The position numbers were made by a program, and so were the translations under genes. Source: a bacterium UBP6_UBA1196 (GTDB lineage Bacteria > UBP6 > UBA1177). Taken from it: a stretch of 5,141 nucleotides of DNA. The stretch is taken from contig DBYC01000070.1 of assembly GCA_002310035.1 (NCBI GenBank), forward strand, positions 10,838-15,978. Reading direction: 5' to 3'. The first letter of the stretch is position 1, and every line of letters starts with the position of its first letter. A model generated the notes under the pieces. The model did no database searches. It was not told the origin of the DNA and was given only the letters and a program-made list of their open reading frames with translations. Positions 1-5,141 of the stretch are shown here, piece after piece.

Positions 1-1346
1 CAGAAACTGGTGAAGAGGCGGCAGCTGCTGCAGCCGATGAAGAGGAAAACGACAAAATGACTCCTGCGGCAGTAAAGCCCTATTTTGAAGTTACAGTATT
101 CGGCGGCGGCTCGACCGGAATAACCACTTTCGGCGGCGACATTGCTCCGCACAACAGCTACAGAATGGGAATCGACAATGCAGTTGTTGACCTTAAAGGC
201 GGAAACCGCATGTTCAACGGCAGACTTCTTTTCGATCTGGCGAAAGGTTTCAAAACCACGAAAGAATGGGAGATCAACTACGATTACGACAAAGAACTTG
301 AAGGCAGCAGGATCGAAACCGCAGCTGACGGCGACGCTCCGAATGCTCTTGACATTCTTAAGGATGTCTCTTTCTCGTTCAAGCATCCCACAGTCAGAAA
401 AGGCGGTTTCGGCATGGATATCAATCTTCAGGTCGGTCTTTTCGGAATGCCGTTCGGAATCGAAAGCGGTTACGACCACGAGATCACTTTCGCCAATTCC
501 GCGATAAAAGAGGATTTCCTCGGCGGCGCTTTCAGAGATACAGGCCTTTCTTTCGGTCTTGATTTCATTTTTGCACGCAACATGGATCTTGCTCTCACGC
601 TTTTCATGTTCAACGGTCACAACGCAACGATGCTTGACGGCGAGGATCTGTTCGGCGATCCGGCATTCGGCATAGATCTCAGATACAATTATGAGAGCAG
701 ACTTCATGCATTGGCGGCTGTATCGCTTGTCGTCGGCAGCGCATACAAAGCTTATGACGGCGTCCTTGCGGAAAACGCATACCTTTTCGACGACGAGACC
801 GGCGATGTTCTCGGTTATGCGAACAATATAACCCTGAAACAGAACAAAAAGAATGTTCTTCTTGCTGTCGGCGCTGATATCGGTTACGAAATCAACGATA
901 ATATCGATCTGGGAATCAAGGCAGAATTCGCTTATTCATACAGATCTTTGTACAACCCGACACTTGAAAGCGGTGTTCCGCTTCTCAACGACGGCATTTA
1001 TCTCGCTGGTTCCGCATACAATACATTCGGATTCTTCGCAATGCCGTATGCAAAACTTTTCTGGTTCGATGTCATGGCTAGAGTTTCATACTTTAAAGCT
1101 CCTTTCTATGAAACGCTCATTGCAGACCGCGACAATTCGACTCTCGGTGTCGACTTCGCGCTTATCTACAATTTCTGCGACTATGCCGGTGTCGAGTTCG
1201 ATTACAACTACATCAGAGAATCTTTCCACGGATACAACGACGACGAGTCGACTTACAAAAATGTTTACAACACACATGTTTTCACTCTCGCAGTTACCGG
1301 ATGGTTCGATTTCCTCTGGGAAGGCAAGGCTGACGAAGCCGAATAG
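1..1346 (+). CDS. Porin-like outer-membrane beta-barrel protein, 5' end missing
   Basis: Probable outer-membrane channel; substrate unknown. The reading frame is open from the first complete codon at position 3 to the TAG at 1344-1346, giving 447 codons in the window. The ATG at 57 is probably not the start: a protein beginning there would have no signal peptide, and the 18 codons before it encode an acidic Ala/Glu linker (EETGEEAAAAADEEEN-like) resembling that of the gene at 4309. The rest is typical barrel sequence: alternating aromatic/hydrophobic and polar residues, many Tyr, Phe, Gly and Asp, and no long hydrophobic helix. Around 431-470 it reads VGLFGMPFGIES and around 531-560 FRDTGLSFG. 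Together these recall the 'VG.F..PFG.E ... R..G' pattern of OprO/OprP-type porins, a family guess from memory at moderate confidence. The last strand (YNTHVFTLAVTGWFDFLW) is followed by a charged tail, EGKADEAE, rather than ending in an aromatic residue. The gene is 117 bases upstream of the next one, on the same strand. Confidence 0.5.
   Translation, partial: ETGEEAAAAAADEEENDKMTPAAVKPYFEVTVFGGGSTGITTFGGDIAPHNSYRMGIDNAVVDLKGGNRMFNGRLLFDLAKGFKTTKEWEINYDYDKELEGSRIETAADGDAPNALDILKDVSFSFKHPTVRKGGFGMDINLQVGLFGMPFGIESGYDHEITFANSAIKEDFLGGAFRDTGLSFGLDFIFARNMDLALTLFMFNGHNATMLDGEDLFGDPAFGIDLRYNYESRLHALAAVSLVVGSAYKAYDGVLAENAYLFDDETGDVLGYANNITLKQNKKNVLLAVGADIGYEINDNIDLGIKAEFAYSYRSLYNPTLESGVPLLNDGIYLAGSAYNTFGFFAMPYAKLFWFDVMARVSYFKAPFYETLIADRDNSTLGVDFALIYNFCDYAGVEFDYNYIRESFHGYNDDESTYKNVYNTHVFTLAVTGWFDFLWEGKADEAE
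3..65 (+). other. Acidic Ala/Glu low-complexity linker segment
   Basis: The first codons of the porin frame encode ETGEEAAAAADEEENDKM, a short disordered-looking stretch rich in Ala, Glu and Asp that ends just before the barrel begins (TPAAVKPYFEV). It probably lies between the upstream signal peptide and the barrel, in the periplasm. A comparable linker occurs at codons 24-67 of the gene starting at 4309. This segment is the main reason for treating the porin gene as truncated by the window edge. Confidence 0.6.
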
Positions 1347-1360
1347 CGGTTGCGAAGTCT

Positions 1361-1390
1361 GATTTTTTCTTCTTTTTCTTTGTTTTTCCC
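1361..1390 (+). other. Pyrimidine-rich tract after the porin gene
   Basis: Fifteen bases after the porin stop codon lies a 30-base stretch that is nearly all T and C on the + strand, with runs of 5-6 T. It could be the U-tract of a terminator, but I find only weak stems before it (GGCT/AGCC inside the end of the porin gene, and GAAG/CTTC spanning the tract). I therefore do not call an intrinsic terminator. It may serve in transcript release, or simply reflect AT-rich intergenic composition. Confidence 0.4.
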
Positions 1391-1408
1391 GCAAATATTC
1401 AGATTTAT

Positions 1409-1422
1409 TTGATTTAAATCAG
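1409..1422. promoter_or_regulatory. FNR/CRP-family-like palindrome
   Basis: The sequence TTGATTTAAATCAG matches the FNR consensus TTGAT-N4-ATCAA at 9 of 10 defined positions. Its core, TGATTTAAATCA at 1410-1421, is a perfect 12-base palindrome. It lies 41 bases upstream of the phosphoesterase start and overlaps a possible -35 element. That position fits repression, or steric control, better than classical activation, because a class II start site would fall within the ribosome binding site. The identification rests on one site in AT-rich DNA and could be chance. Confidence 0.35.
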
Positions 1423-1436
1423 TTATTTCTTATCTT
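1409..1436 (+). promoter_or_regulatory. Candidate sigma-70-type promoter for the two-gene operon
   Basis: TTGATT at 1409-1414 (4 of 6 matches to the -35 consensus) is followed, after 16 bases, by TATCTT at 1431-1436 (4 of 6 matches to the -10 consensus). A start near 1443 would leave a leader of about 20 bases carrying the GGAGG ribosome binding site at 1455-1459. The -35 overlaps the palindrome at 1410-1421. Both hexamers are imperfect, and read-through from the porin gene remains possible. Confidence 0.3.
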
Positions 1437-1463
1437 TTCCCCGGTTTTTTTATCGGAGGAACG

Positions 1464-2600
1464 ATGAGTTGGGTTCAGATGCTCACTTTCGCGGCTGTCG
1501 TGCTGACGGTCTCGATCCTAATGACAAAATATTTCCTTTTTTCTCTGACTAACGCTTTCCCCGGTTTGAAGACATTCAAAAAATTGCTTAATTTTCTCTA
1601 TTTTTTCAATCTGGCAGGATTCGCGCTGTTTCAGGAAAGAACTTTTCTTAATACAAAAGCGGCCTGGATTTTCGCGCTGGCGGTTTATTTTTATTTTACT
1701 TTCATGTTCGTTTTTGTCGCATACGGGATCGGTTTCGAAATCCTGATCTTGCTGCGCCGTGTTTTCTCTGGTTTGTATGAAAAAAAACTCTCTTCCGGCA
1801 AAAGAAAGTTTTTTTTCGCAGTGCTTTTTATTGTCGCTTTTCACACGGTAGCCGCCGGATGGCTGCTCGCACGGAATGTCGTTGTTAAAAATGTTGTGAT
1901 CGAAAGCGGTAAAATCGGACATGATACGAGAGTCGTGCAGATTTCCGATATCCATTTCAGCCGGGTCATTGACGAGCATTTCGCTGAAAAAATAGTTCCT
2001 ATGATAAACGCTCTGAAGCCCGATCTGGTTCTTTTTACCGGCGATTACATGGATAAAGGTATTGCAGATCCGCAGAAAATAGCCGACATTATGAACGGAA
2101 TCGAAGCACCTCTCGGCAAATTTGCTATAAGCGGGAATCACGAGTTCATAACAGGTTATTTCGACTGCATTGATTTTATTGATAAAAACGGTTTCGATTT
2201 TATGGACGGAAGGGTCGTTGAGGTCGGGCGGAACATCGTCGTCGGCGGCGTAATGGACAGAAGCGCAGAAAACAGCAATGTCTACTATCACGAAGATTCC
2301 AAGGTCCTGGACCAGTTCAAAAGCGAGAACTTCAATATTTATCTCAAACACCGGCCGGAACTTGAGGAAGGTGATTCAACGCACTTCGATCTCATGCTTT
2401 CGGGACACACGCACGGCGGACAGATTTTTCCGTTTACGATCTTGGTAAAATTTTTCAACAGATATTTGGCCGGACTTTACAGACTTGATGGCGGCGCATT
2501 GCTTTATGTCAGCCGCGGGACCGGGTCGTGGGGGCCGCCGGTGAGATTCGGCGCGACGCCTGAAATCACTCTTATTGAACTCGTCAGGGAGGCGAGATGA
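1464..2600 (+). CDS. Membrane-anchored calcineurin-like metallophosphoesterase (YkuE/YaeI type)
   Basis: Predicted two-metal phosphoesterase of 378 residues; substrate unknown. About four hydrophobic helices fill the N-terminal third (roughly residues 5-28, 40-58, 66-97 and 116-137). The catalytic domain occupies about 155-375. All expected metal-site motifs are present: SDIHF (161-165, Asp162 and His164), GDYMD (193-197, Asp194), GNHE (224-227, Asn225 and His226), His296 in LKHRPE, and GHTHGGQ (314-320, His315 and His317). The end, VSRGTGSWGPPVRFGATPEITLIEL, is characteristic of the YkuE/YaeI group. The loop between helices 3 and 4 (98-115) has seven basic residues and one acidic, so by the positive-inside rule it is cytoplasmic and the catalytic domain should face the periplasm. 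YkuE-like proteins commonly have a shorter membrane or signal region, so the four-helix anchor is a notable extension. The ATG at 1464 is chosen because GGAGG lies at 1455-1459. The stop overlaps the next gene by four bases. Chlamydial LpxG belongs to the same broad family, but a lipid A role is not shown here. Confidence 0.9.
   Translation: MSWVQMLTFAAVVLTVSILMTKYFLFSLTNAFPGLKTFKKLLNFLYFFNLAGFALFQERTFLNTKAAWIFALAVYFYFTFMFVFVAYGIGFEILILLRRVFSGLYEKKLSSGKRKFFFAVLFIVAFHTVAAGWLLARNVVVKNVVIESGKIGHDTRVVQISDIHFSRVIDEHFAEKIVPMINALKPDLVLFTGDYMDKGIADPQKIADIMNGIEAPLGKFAISGNHEFITGYFDCIDFIDKNGFDFMDGRVVEVGRNIVVGGVMDRSAENSNVYYHEDSKVLDQFKSENFNIYLKHRPELEEGDSTHFDLMLSGHTHGGQIFPFTILVKFFNRYLAGLYRLDGGALLYVSRGTGSWGPPVRFGATPEITLIELVREAR
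2586..2600 (+). promoter_or_regulatory. Coupled stop/start junction with internal ribosome binding site
   Basis: The sequence ATGA at 2597-2600 contains both the start of the dehydrogenase gene and the TGA stop of the phosphoesterase gene. A strong Shine-Dalgarno sequence, AGGGAGG at 2586-2592, lies inside the last codons of the upstream gene, four bases before the ATG. This fixes the dehydrogenase start and implies translational coupling by reinitiation. Confidence 0.85.
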
Positions 2601-4135
2601 ACAGTTTTTTTTGCGAGGAAATAAGGCGGGATCTTGCCTTTTTTTCGGCTGATTCGGAAAAATACCGGGAGTTTCTCGGCAGAATAGGTGAGATCTGCGG
2701 CGGAAAAATTGCCGCAAACGCTGCCGCTGTCGACAAAAAAGGGGTTGCGCTTTACGAAAATTCGGTCGTTCTTCCGCCTGAAATGCTTGAAAACATCGAA
2801 AATCTGCGGAATTCTGGCTATATCGGTGCGGTTCTGCCTGAATTTTACGGCGGAAAATCACTTCCTAAACTTTTTGATACCGCTGCTATCGAGATGATTT
2901 CCCGTGCCGATGCTTCGCTTATGACGCTCGTTTCGCTGAGCGAGGCCGGAAACCTTATATATTTATATGGAACGGAGGAGCAGAAAAACCGTATTCTGCC
3001 GGGGATAGCATGCGGCAGACTTTCATGTGCTGTCGCCTTGACTGAAAGTCATGCGGGAAGCGATCTTCAGGCGGTGGAAACCGTTGCTCGCGAAGCGGAC
3101 GGAGAGTGGTTTCTTACAGGTACGAAGCATTTTGTCACGAACGGCGGCGCCGATATCATGCTTGTTCTGGCGCGCAGTGAGGAAAATGTTTCCGGCGGGC
3201 GCGGGCTTTCGCTCTTTATACGCGAAAAAAATGCTGATGCTAATTCTAAAATATTGAAAACACTTGACAAAATCGGAATATGCGGTTCTCCGACCTGCAC
3301 CGTGCGCTTTGAAAAAGCGAAGTGCGGACTTCTTGGCAGACGGAGGTTCGGACTGGTGAAATATGTTTCTGAGCTCCTTCTTTCGGCCCGGCTTTCTGTT
3401 GCTGCACAGGCACTCGGAATTGCTGCCGCCGCTTTGCACGAAGCGGAGGAATATGCTTCCAACAGAATGCAGTTCGGGAAAAAGATCGCTGAAATTCCGC
3501 AGGTCGCGGCTATGCTTGAAAGAATGCGCGGAAAGATCCGGGCGGTCAGACTGCTGGTTTATTTTACCGCTTCGGAATTTGATGCGATGCTTCGCCAGGA
3601 AGATGCCGGGAAACAGCGTGAAATCAGGAGTGAAGTTGAATTCCTCGTTCCGCTCGTAAAATTTTTCGCAGCCGAAACCGCGAACAAAGTGGCATACGAT
3701 GCGCTTCAGATCCGCGGAGGAAACGGCTATCTGCGCGGAAACACGGCCGAAAGGCTTGTGCGGGATGCGCGTGTTACTCCTATTTATGAAGGGACGAGCC
3801 AGATCCAGATTTCGGCTGTCGTTTCAAAAATCGCAAACGGTGCACTGCTCGATTTTGTTAAAAAATTTCTCGCGGAAGAAAAATTTCCCGGAGATTTTGC
3901 CGGAAAGATCCGTTCCTATGCCGGAAAACTGACTGAAACAGCTTCTTCGTGCAGCGGGAGCGGAAAGTTGGAATCGTGCGGAGAATATTTCGCCGGAGCC
4001 GCCGCCGTTATCGCCGCCGCCGTTATCGAAGCTGTTTTTGAACCTGCCGGATCCGAGGACGGAACTTTAGCTTTCCGCGTACCGGCTGAAGCTGAATTTT
4101 TTCTTTCCTTGATTGAAGCCGCGGTGCATTCCTGA
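2597..4135 (+). CDS. Acyl-CoA dehydrogenase, DmdC/FadE5-like branch
   Basis: FAD-dependent cytoplasmic enzyme of 512 residues expected to form an alpha,beta double bond in an acyl-CoA, passing electrons to an electron-transfer flavoprotein not seen here. The N-terminal helical part (1-140) includes VDKKG (45-49) and LPEFYGGKSLP (80-90). The middle beta domain begins with ALTESHAGSDL (147-157), the usual flavin-contacting segment, followed by GTKHFVTNG (175-183) and GICGSPTC (227-234). The C-terminal helical part carries SNRMQFGKKI (288-297), QIRGGNGYLRG (371-381) and RDARVTPIYEGTSQIQ (389-404). Glu398 in YEGT aligns with the catalytic base of medium-chain acyl-CoA dehydrogenase. The D-x-x-G and GGxxLP pattern, 'GSPTC' and the long gap before RGGNGY match the DmdC (3-methylmercaptopropionyl-CoA dehydrogenase) and FadE5 branch, whose members usually have about 580-610 residues. 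This protein is shorter, with a divergent C-terminal segment of about 105 residues. Chain-length or substrate preference cannot be read from the sequence. It ends in tandem stops, TGATAA. Confidence 0.92.
   Translation: MNSFFCEEIRRDLAFFSADSEKYREFLGRIGEICGGKIAANAAAVDKKGVALYENSVVLPPEMLENIENLRNSGYIGAVLPEFYGGKSLPKLFDTAAIEMISRADASLMTLVSLSEAGNLIYLYGTEEQKNRILPGIACGRLSCAVALTESHAGSDLQAVETVAREADGEWFLTGTKHFVTNGGADIMLVLARSEENVSGGRGLSLFIREKNADANSKILKTLDKIGICGSPTCTVRFEKAKCGLLGRRRFGLVKYVSELLLSARLSVAAQALGIAAAALHEAEEYASNRMQFGKKIAEIPQVAAMLERMRGKIRAVRLLVYFTASEFDAMLRQEDAGKQREIRSEVEFLVPLVKFFAAETANKVAYDALQIRGGNGYLRGNTAERLVRDARVTPIYEGTSQIQISAVVSKIANGALLDFVKKFLAEEKFPGDFAGKIRSYAGKLTETASSCSGSGKLESCGEYFAGAAAVIAAAVIEAVFEPAGSEDGTLAFRVPAEAEFFLSLIEAAVHS
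3998..4027 (+). repeat. In-frame 15-base perfect tandem duplication
   Basis: Two identical 15-base units, GCCGCCGCCGTTATC, lie at 3998-4012 and 4013-4027. They encode AAAVI twice (residues 468-477 of the acyl-CoA dehydrogenase), in the divergent C-terminal helical region. The unit length is a multiple of three, so gain or loss of a copy keeps the frame. Confidence 0.9.
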
Positions 4136-4189
4136 TAAAAAAGCTGTGCAAAAAAAATCCCGCAAATTCGATGATGCAAAAATCCTTAA

Positions 4190-4195
4190 TATAAT
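4190..4195 (+). promoter_or_regulatory. Perfect -10-like hexamer TATAAT
   Basis: TATAAT occurs 55 bases after the dehydrogenase stop. The bases 17 upstream (TTCGAT at 4167-4172) match the -35 consensus poorly, and there is no TG-extended -10. If used, transcription would start near 4202, leaving a leader of about 107 bases before the gene at 4309. In an AT-rich gap this hexamer can arise by chance. Confidence 0.3.
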
Positions 4196-4200
4196 CAAAC

Positions 4201-4216
4201 AGATAAAAATTTGTCT
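4201..4216. promoter_or_regulatory. Imperfect dyad, possible operator
   Basis: AGATAAAAATTTGTCT is a 16-base inverted repeat with seven of eight pairs complementary; the exception is a T opposite G. It sits directly downstream of the TATAAT at 4190-4195, where a repressor could cover the start site. No specific regulator family is recognised, and chance is quite possible. Confidence 0.2.
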
Positions 4217-4232
4217 CTATTCGGAAAAATTC

Positions 4233-4259
4233 TTGACATTATTTTCAAATCCATTAAGT
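4233..4259 (+). promoter_or_regulatory. Perfect -35-like hexamer TTGACA with weak -10
   Basis: TTGACA at 4233-4238 is a perfect -35 consensus. The best nearby -10 candidate is TTAAGT at 4254-4259, with 15-base spacing and only three matches; the 17-base position (AAGTTG at 4256-4261) is no better. A start near 4266 would give a leader of about 40 bases for the barrel gene. The promoter is likely somewhere in this gap, but its exact elements are unresolved. Confidence 0.35.
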
Positions 4260-4299
4260 TGCTTTCCGACTTTTTGGTGGTTTAACAATTCTATTTAGG

Positions 4300-4311
4300 T
4301 AAGGAGTCATG
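4300..4311 (+). promoter_or_regulatory. Closely spaced ribosome binding site deciding the start at 4309
   Basis: TAAGGAG at 4300-4306 is a strong Shine-Dalgarno match but ends only two bases before the ATG at 4309; the other two start sites in the window have four bases after GGAGG. The TAA at 4300-4302 is also an in-frame stop, so no start upstream is possible. The signal peptide requires this ATG. The tight spacing might lower initiation. Confidence 0.7.
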
Positions 4312-5141
4312 AAACACAGTAAATTAGTCGCTTTTTCACTTGCTTTTTTCGCAATTTTTTCTTTCCAGATTTTTGCGGATGACCTCGATTTCGATTTAGA
4401 CAGCGGTTCCGCAGGTCCGGAAGATCCCACAGCAGCAGCCGCTGCGCCTGAAGAAGGCGCTGCTCCGGCTGAAGAAGCTGCTCCGGCAGATGCTCCGAAG
4501 ACGGCTCAGGTCGACAGAGAAAACGCAATGGCTGACTCTGCTGCAGAGAAAGAACTCAGGGATCTTAATGTAGAGAAGAAAAAACAGATTAAAGTTGTCC
4601 AGAAGAAAGACTTCACGAAGGACAAACGTTTCGAGCTCGGAATCGATGTCGGTTTCGCATGCGGCGATTGGGAAGACCTTCTTGCTGTCGGCATCAGGGC
4701 TGCTTATCACTTCAATGAATATATCGCGCTGCAGGCACGTTTCCTTTACGGCGCAGTTTCGTGGGAAAACGAGACTTTGAAGCAGGCAAAGGAAGCTGAT
4801 GCGTATGTTGCGAAAAGCAACCTTCAGCTCACGGTCGGCGCAAGCGCGGTTTTCACTCCTTTCTACGGCAAACTCAGCGTTTTCGGCGATTTTATTCCGA
4901 AATATGACATCAACGCATCAGTCGGTGTTTACTACTACAGGACTACGACCGGCGGCAGTGACGGTGTCAAAACTATGCACAATAATGATGTTGCTTTCCA
5001 GGTCGGTTTCGCTCCGAGAATTTTCTTGGGTAAAAATGCAAGTCTGAGCTTGAATTTCGACTGGTTCATCATGAAGGACAAACGCCCGAAACAGGAAGGC
5101 GGTACTTCGGCATATCTCAAGTCAGACTTTTTGTTCACGAT
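4309..5141 (+). CDS. Secreted outer-membrane beta-barrel protein with Ala/Glu/Pro linker, 3' end missing
   Basis: The frame stays open for 277 codons to the window edge. Residues 1-23 form a Sec signal peptide: Lys2 and Lys5, a hydrophobic core from Leu6 to Phe22, and likely cleavage after Ala23 (QIFA then DDLDFDLD). Residues 24-67 are an acidic linker rich in Ala, Glu and Pro, with imperfect repeats of the type EEAAPA. Residues 68-103 are charged and helix-prone, ending KKKQIKVVQKKDF. A barrel starts at KRFELGIDVGF (106-116) and continues with AAYHFNEYIALQARF (131-145), VFTPFYGKLSVFGDFIPKYD (181-200) and SVGVYYYR (204-211). The order 'RFEL..G', 'YHF.E..AL', 'P.YGKLS', 'YD...GVG' resembles the outer-membrane beta-barrel family described mainly in Myxococcota and relatives; I recall this as TIGR04565 but could not search it. 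Some myxobacterial members sit in envelope-spanning machineries; no such partners are visible here. Only the last strand or strands are probably missing. It lies 173 bases after the dehydrogenase and probably has its own promoter. Confidence 0.85.
   Translation, partial: MKHSKLVAFSLAFFAIFSFQIFADDLDFDLDSGSAGPEDPTAAAAAPEEGAAPAEEAAPADAPKTAQVDRENAMADSAAEKELRDLNVEKKKQIKVVQKKDFTKDKRFELGIDVGFACGDWEDLLAVGIRAAYHFNEYIALQARFLYGAVSWENETLKQAKEADAYVAKSNLQLTVGASAVFTPFYGKLSVFGDFIPKYDINASVGVYYYRTTTGGSDGVKTMHNNDVAFQVGFAPRIFLGKNASLSLNFDWFIMKDKRPKQEGGTSAYLKSDFLFT
4378..4509 (+). repeat. Low-complexity Ala/Glu/Pro linker with imperfect repeats
   Basis: Codons 24-67 of the secreted barrel gene encode a disordered-looking linker. 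Within it GCTGCTCCGGC recurs at 4459-4469 and 4477-4487, and GAAGAA at 4450-4455 and 4471-4476, giving a degenerate EEGAAPAEEAAPA pattern. It probably arose by short internal duplications. The role may be a periplasmic spacer between the membrane and the charged helix at residues 68-103. Confidence 0.6.

Noticed and set aside
142..507. A 121-codon + strand frame inside the porin gene, and a similar one at 853-1362
   Set aside because: Ser/Thr/Arg-rich translations without domains, fully inside a frame with clear barrel character.
1324..1390. An intrinsic terminator after the porin gene
   Set aside because: The T-rich tract is present, but the only stems found are four base pairs long and poorly placed.
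1518..2351. A 277-codon open frame on the - strand opposite the phosphoesterase gene
   Set aside because: The + strand frame has complete metallophosphoesterase motifs and a ribosome binding site; the reverse product has no recognisable domain and looks like a shadow.
1464..2600. Assignment as the lipid A enzyme LpxG
   Set aside because: The shared superfamily motifs are not specific, and the predicted periplasmic active site does not fit a cytoplasmic nucleotide-linked substrate.
2376..2861. A 161-codon - strand open frame across the coupled junction
   Set aside because: It is antisense to two well-supported genes, is very rich in Arg, Gln and Pro, and shows no recognisable motif.
4136..4189. 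A terminator after the dehydrogenase gene
   Set aside because: The region has A-runs on the + strand but no stable inverted repeat followed by T residues.
4113..4298. A 61-codon + strand frame running through the gap before the last gene
   Set aside because: It begins inside the dehydrogenase gene, has no ribosome binding site of note, and the translation of the AT-rich gap shows no domain.
4396..4710. - strand open frames opposite the signal-peptide gene
   Set aside because: The + strand product has a textbook signal peptide and continuous barrel sequence; the reverse frames are low-complexity shadows of the linker.

Overview
The window shows four protein-coding genes, all on the + strand and packed tightly. 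No RNA gene, mobile element, CRISPR array or integration signature was seen. The source is a Gram-negative bacterium: two of the four products are predicted outer-membrane beta-barrel proteins, and one has a clear Sec signal peptide. The last gene resembles the outer-membrane beta-barrel family best known from Myxococcota and related former deltaproteobacteria. Base composition is intermediate, unlike high-GC myxobacteria, and the four genes do not fix the phylum.

Layout. Positions 1-1346 hold the 3' part of a large porin-like gene; its start and signal peptide lie upstream of the window. A 117-base gap (1347-1463) follows. It carries a long pyrimidine tract, then a promoter-like region overlapping a 12-base perfect palindrome that resembles an FNR/CRP-family site. 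Next comes a two-gene operon with a 4-base ATGA overlap: 1464-2600, a four-helix membrane-anchored metallophosphoesterase of the YkuE/YaeI type, and 2597-4135, an FAD-dependent acyl-CoA dehydrogenase most like the DmdC/FadE5 branch but shorter. A 173-base AT-rich gap (4136-4308) holds unpaired promoter-like hexamers and an imperfect dyad. The last gene, 4309 to the window end, encodes a secreted protein with an Ala/Glu/Pro-rich linker and a beta-barrel; its 3' end is missing. No gene-free stretch exceeds 300 bases.

How the genes may work together. The phosphoesterase and the dehydrogenase are almost certainly co-transcribed and translationally coupled. By charge distribution the phosphoesterase domain should face the periplasm, whereas the dehydrogenase is cytoplasmic, so they are unlikely to form one enzyme complex; a shared link to lipid or envelope turnover is only inference. 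The two flanking barrel proteins share an acidic Ala-rich N-terminal linker, which may be a house style of this organism's outer-membrane proteins. I see no convincing new defence, mobile or biosynthetic system. The points most worth checking are the coupled gene pair, the FNR-like palindrome, the linker-plus-barrel architecture and the unusual porin C-terminus.
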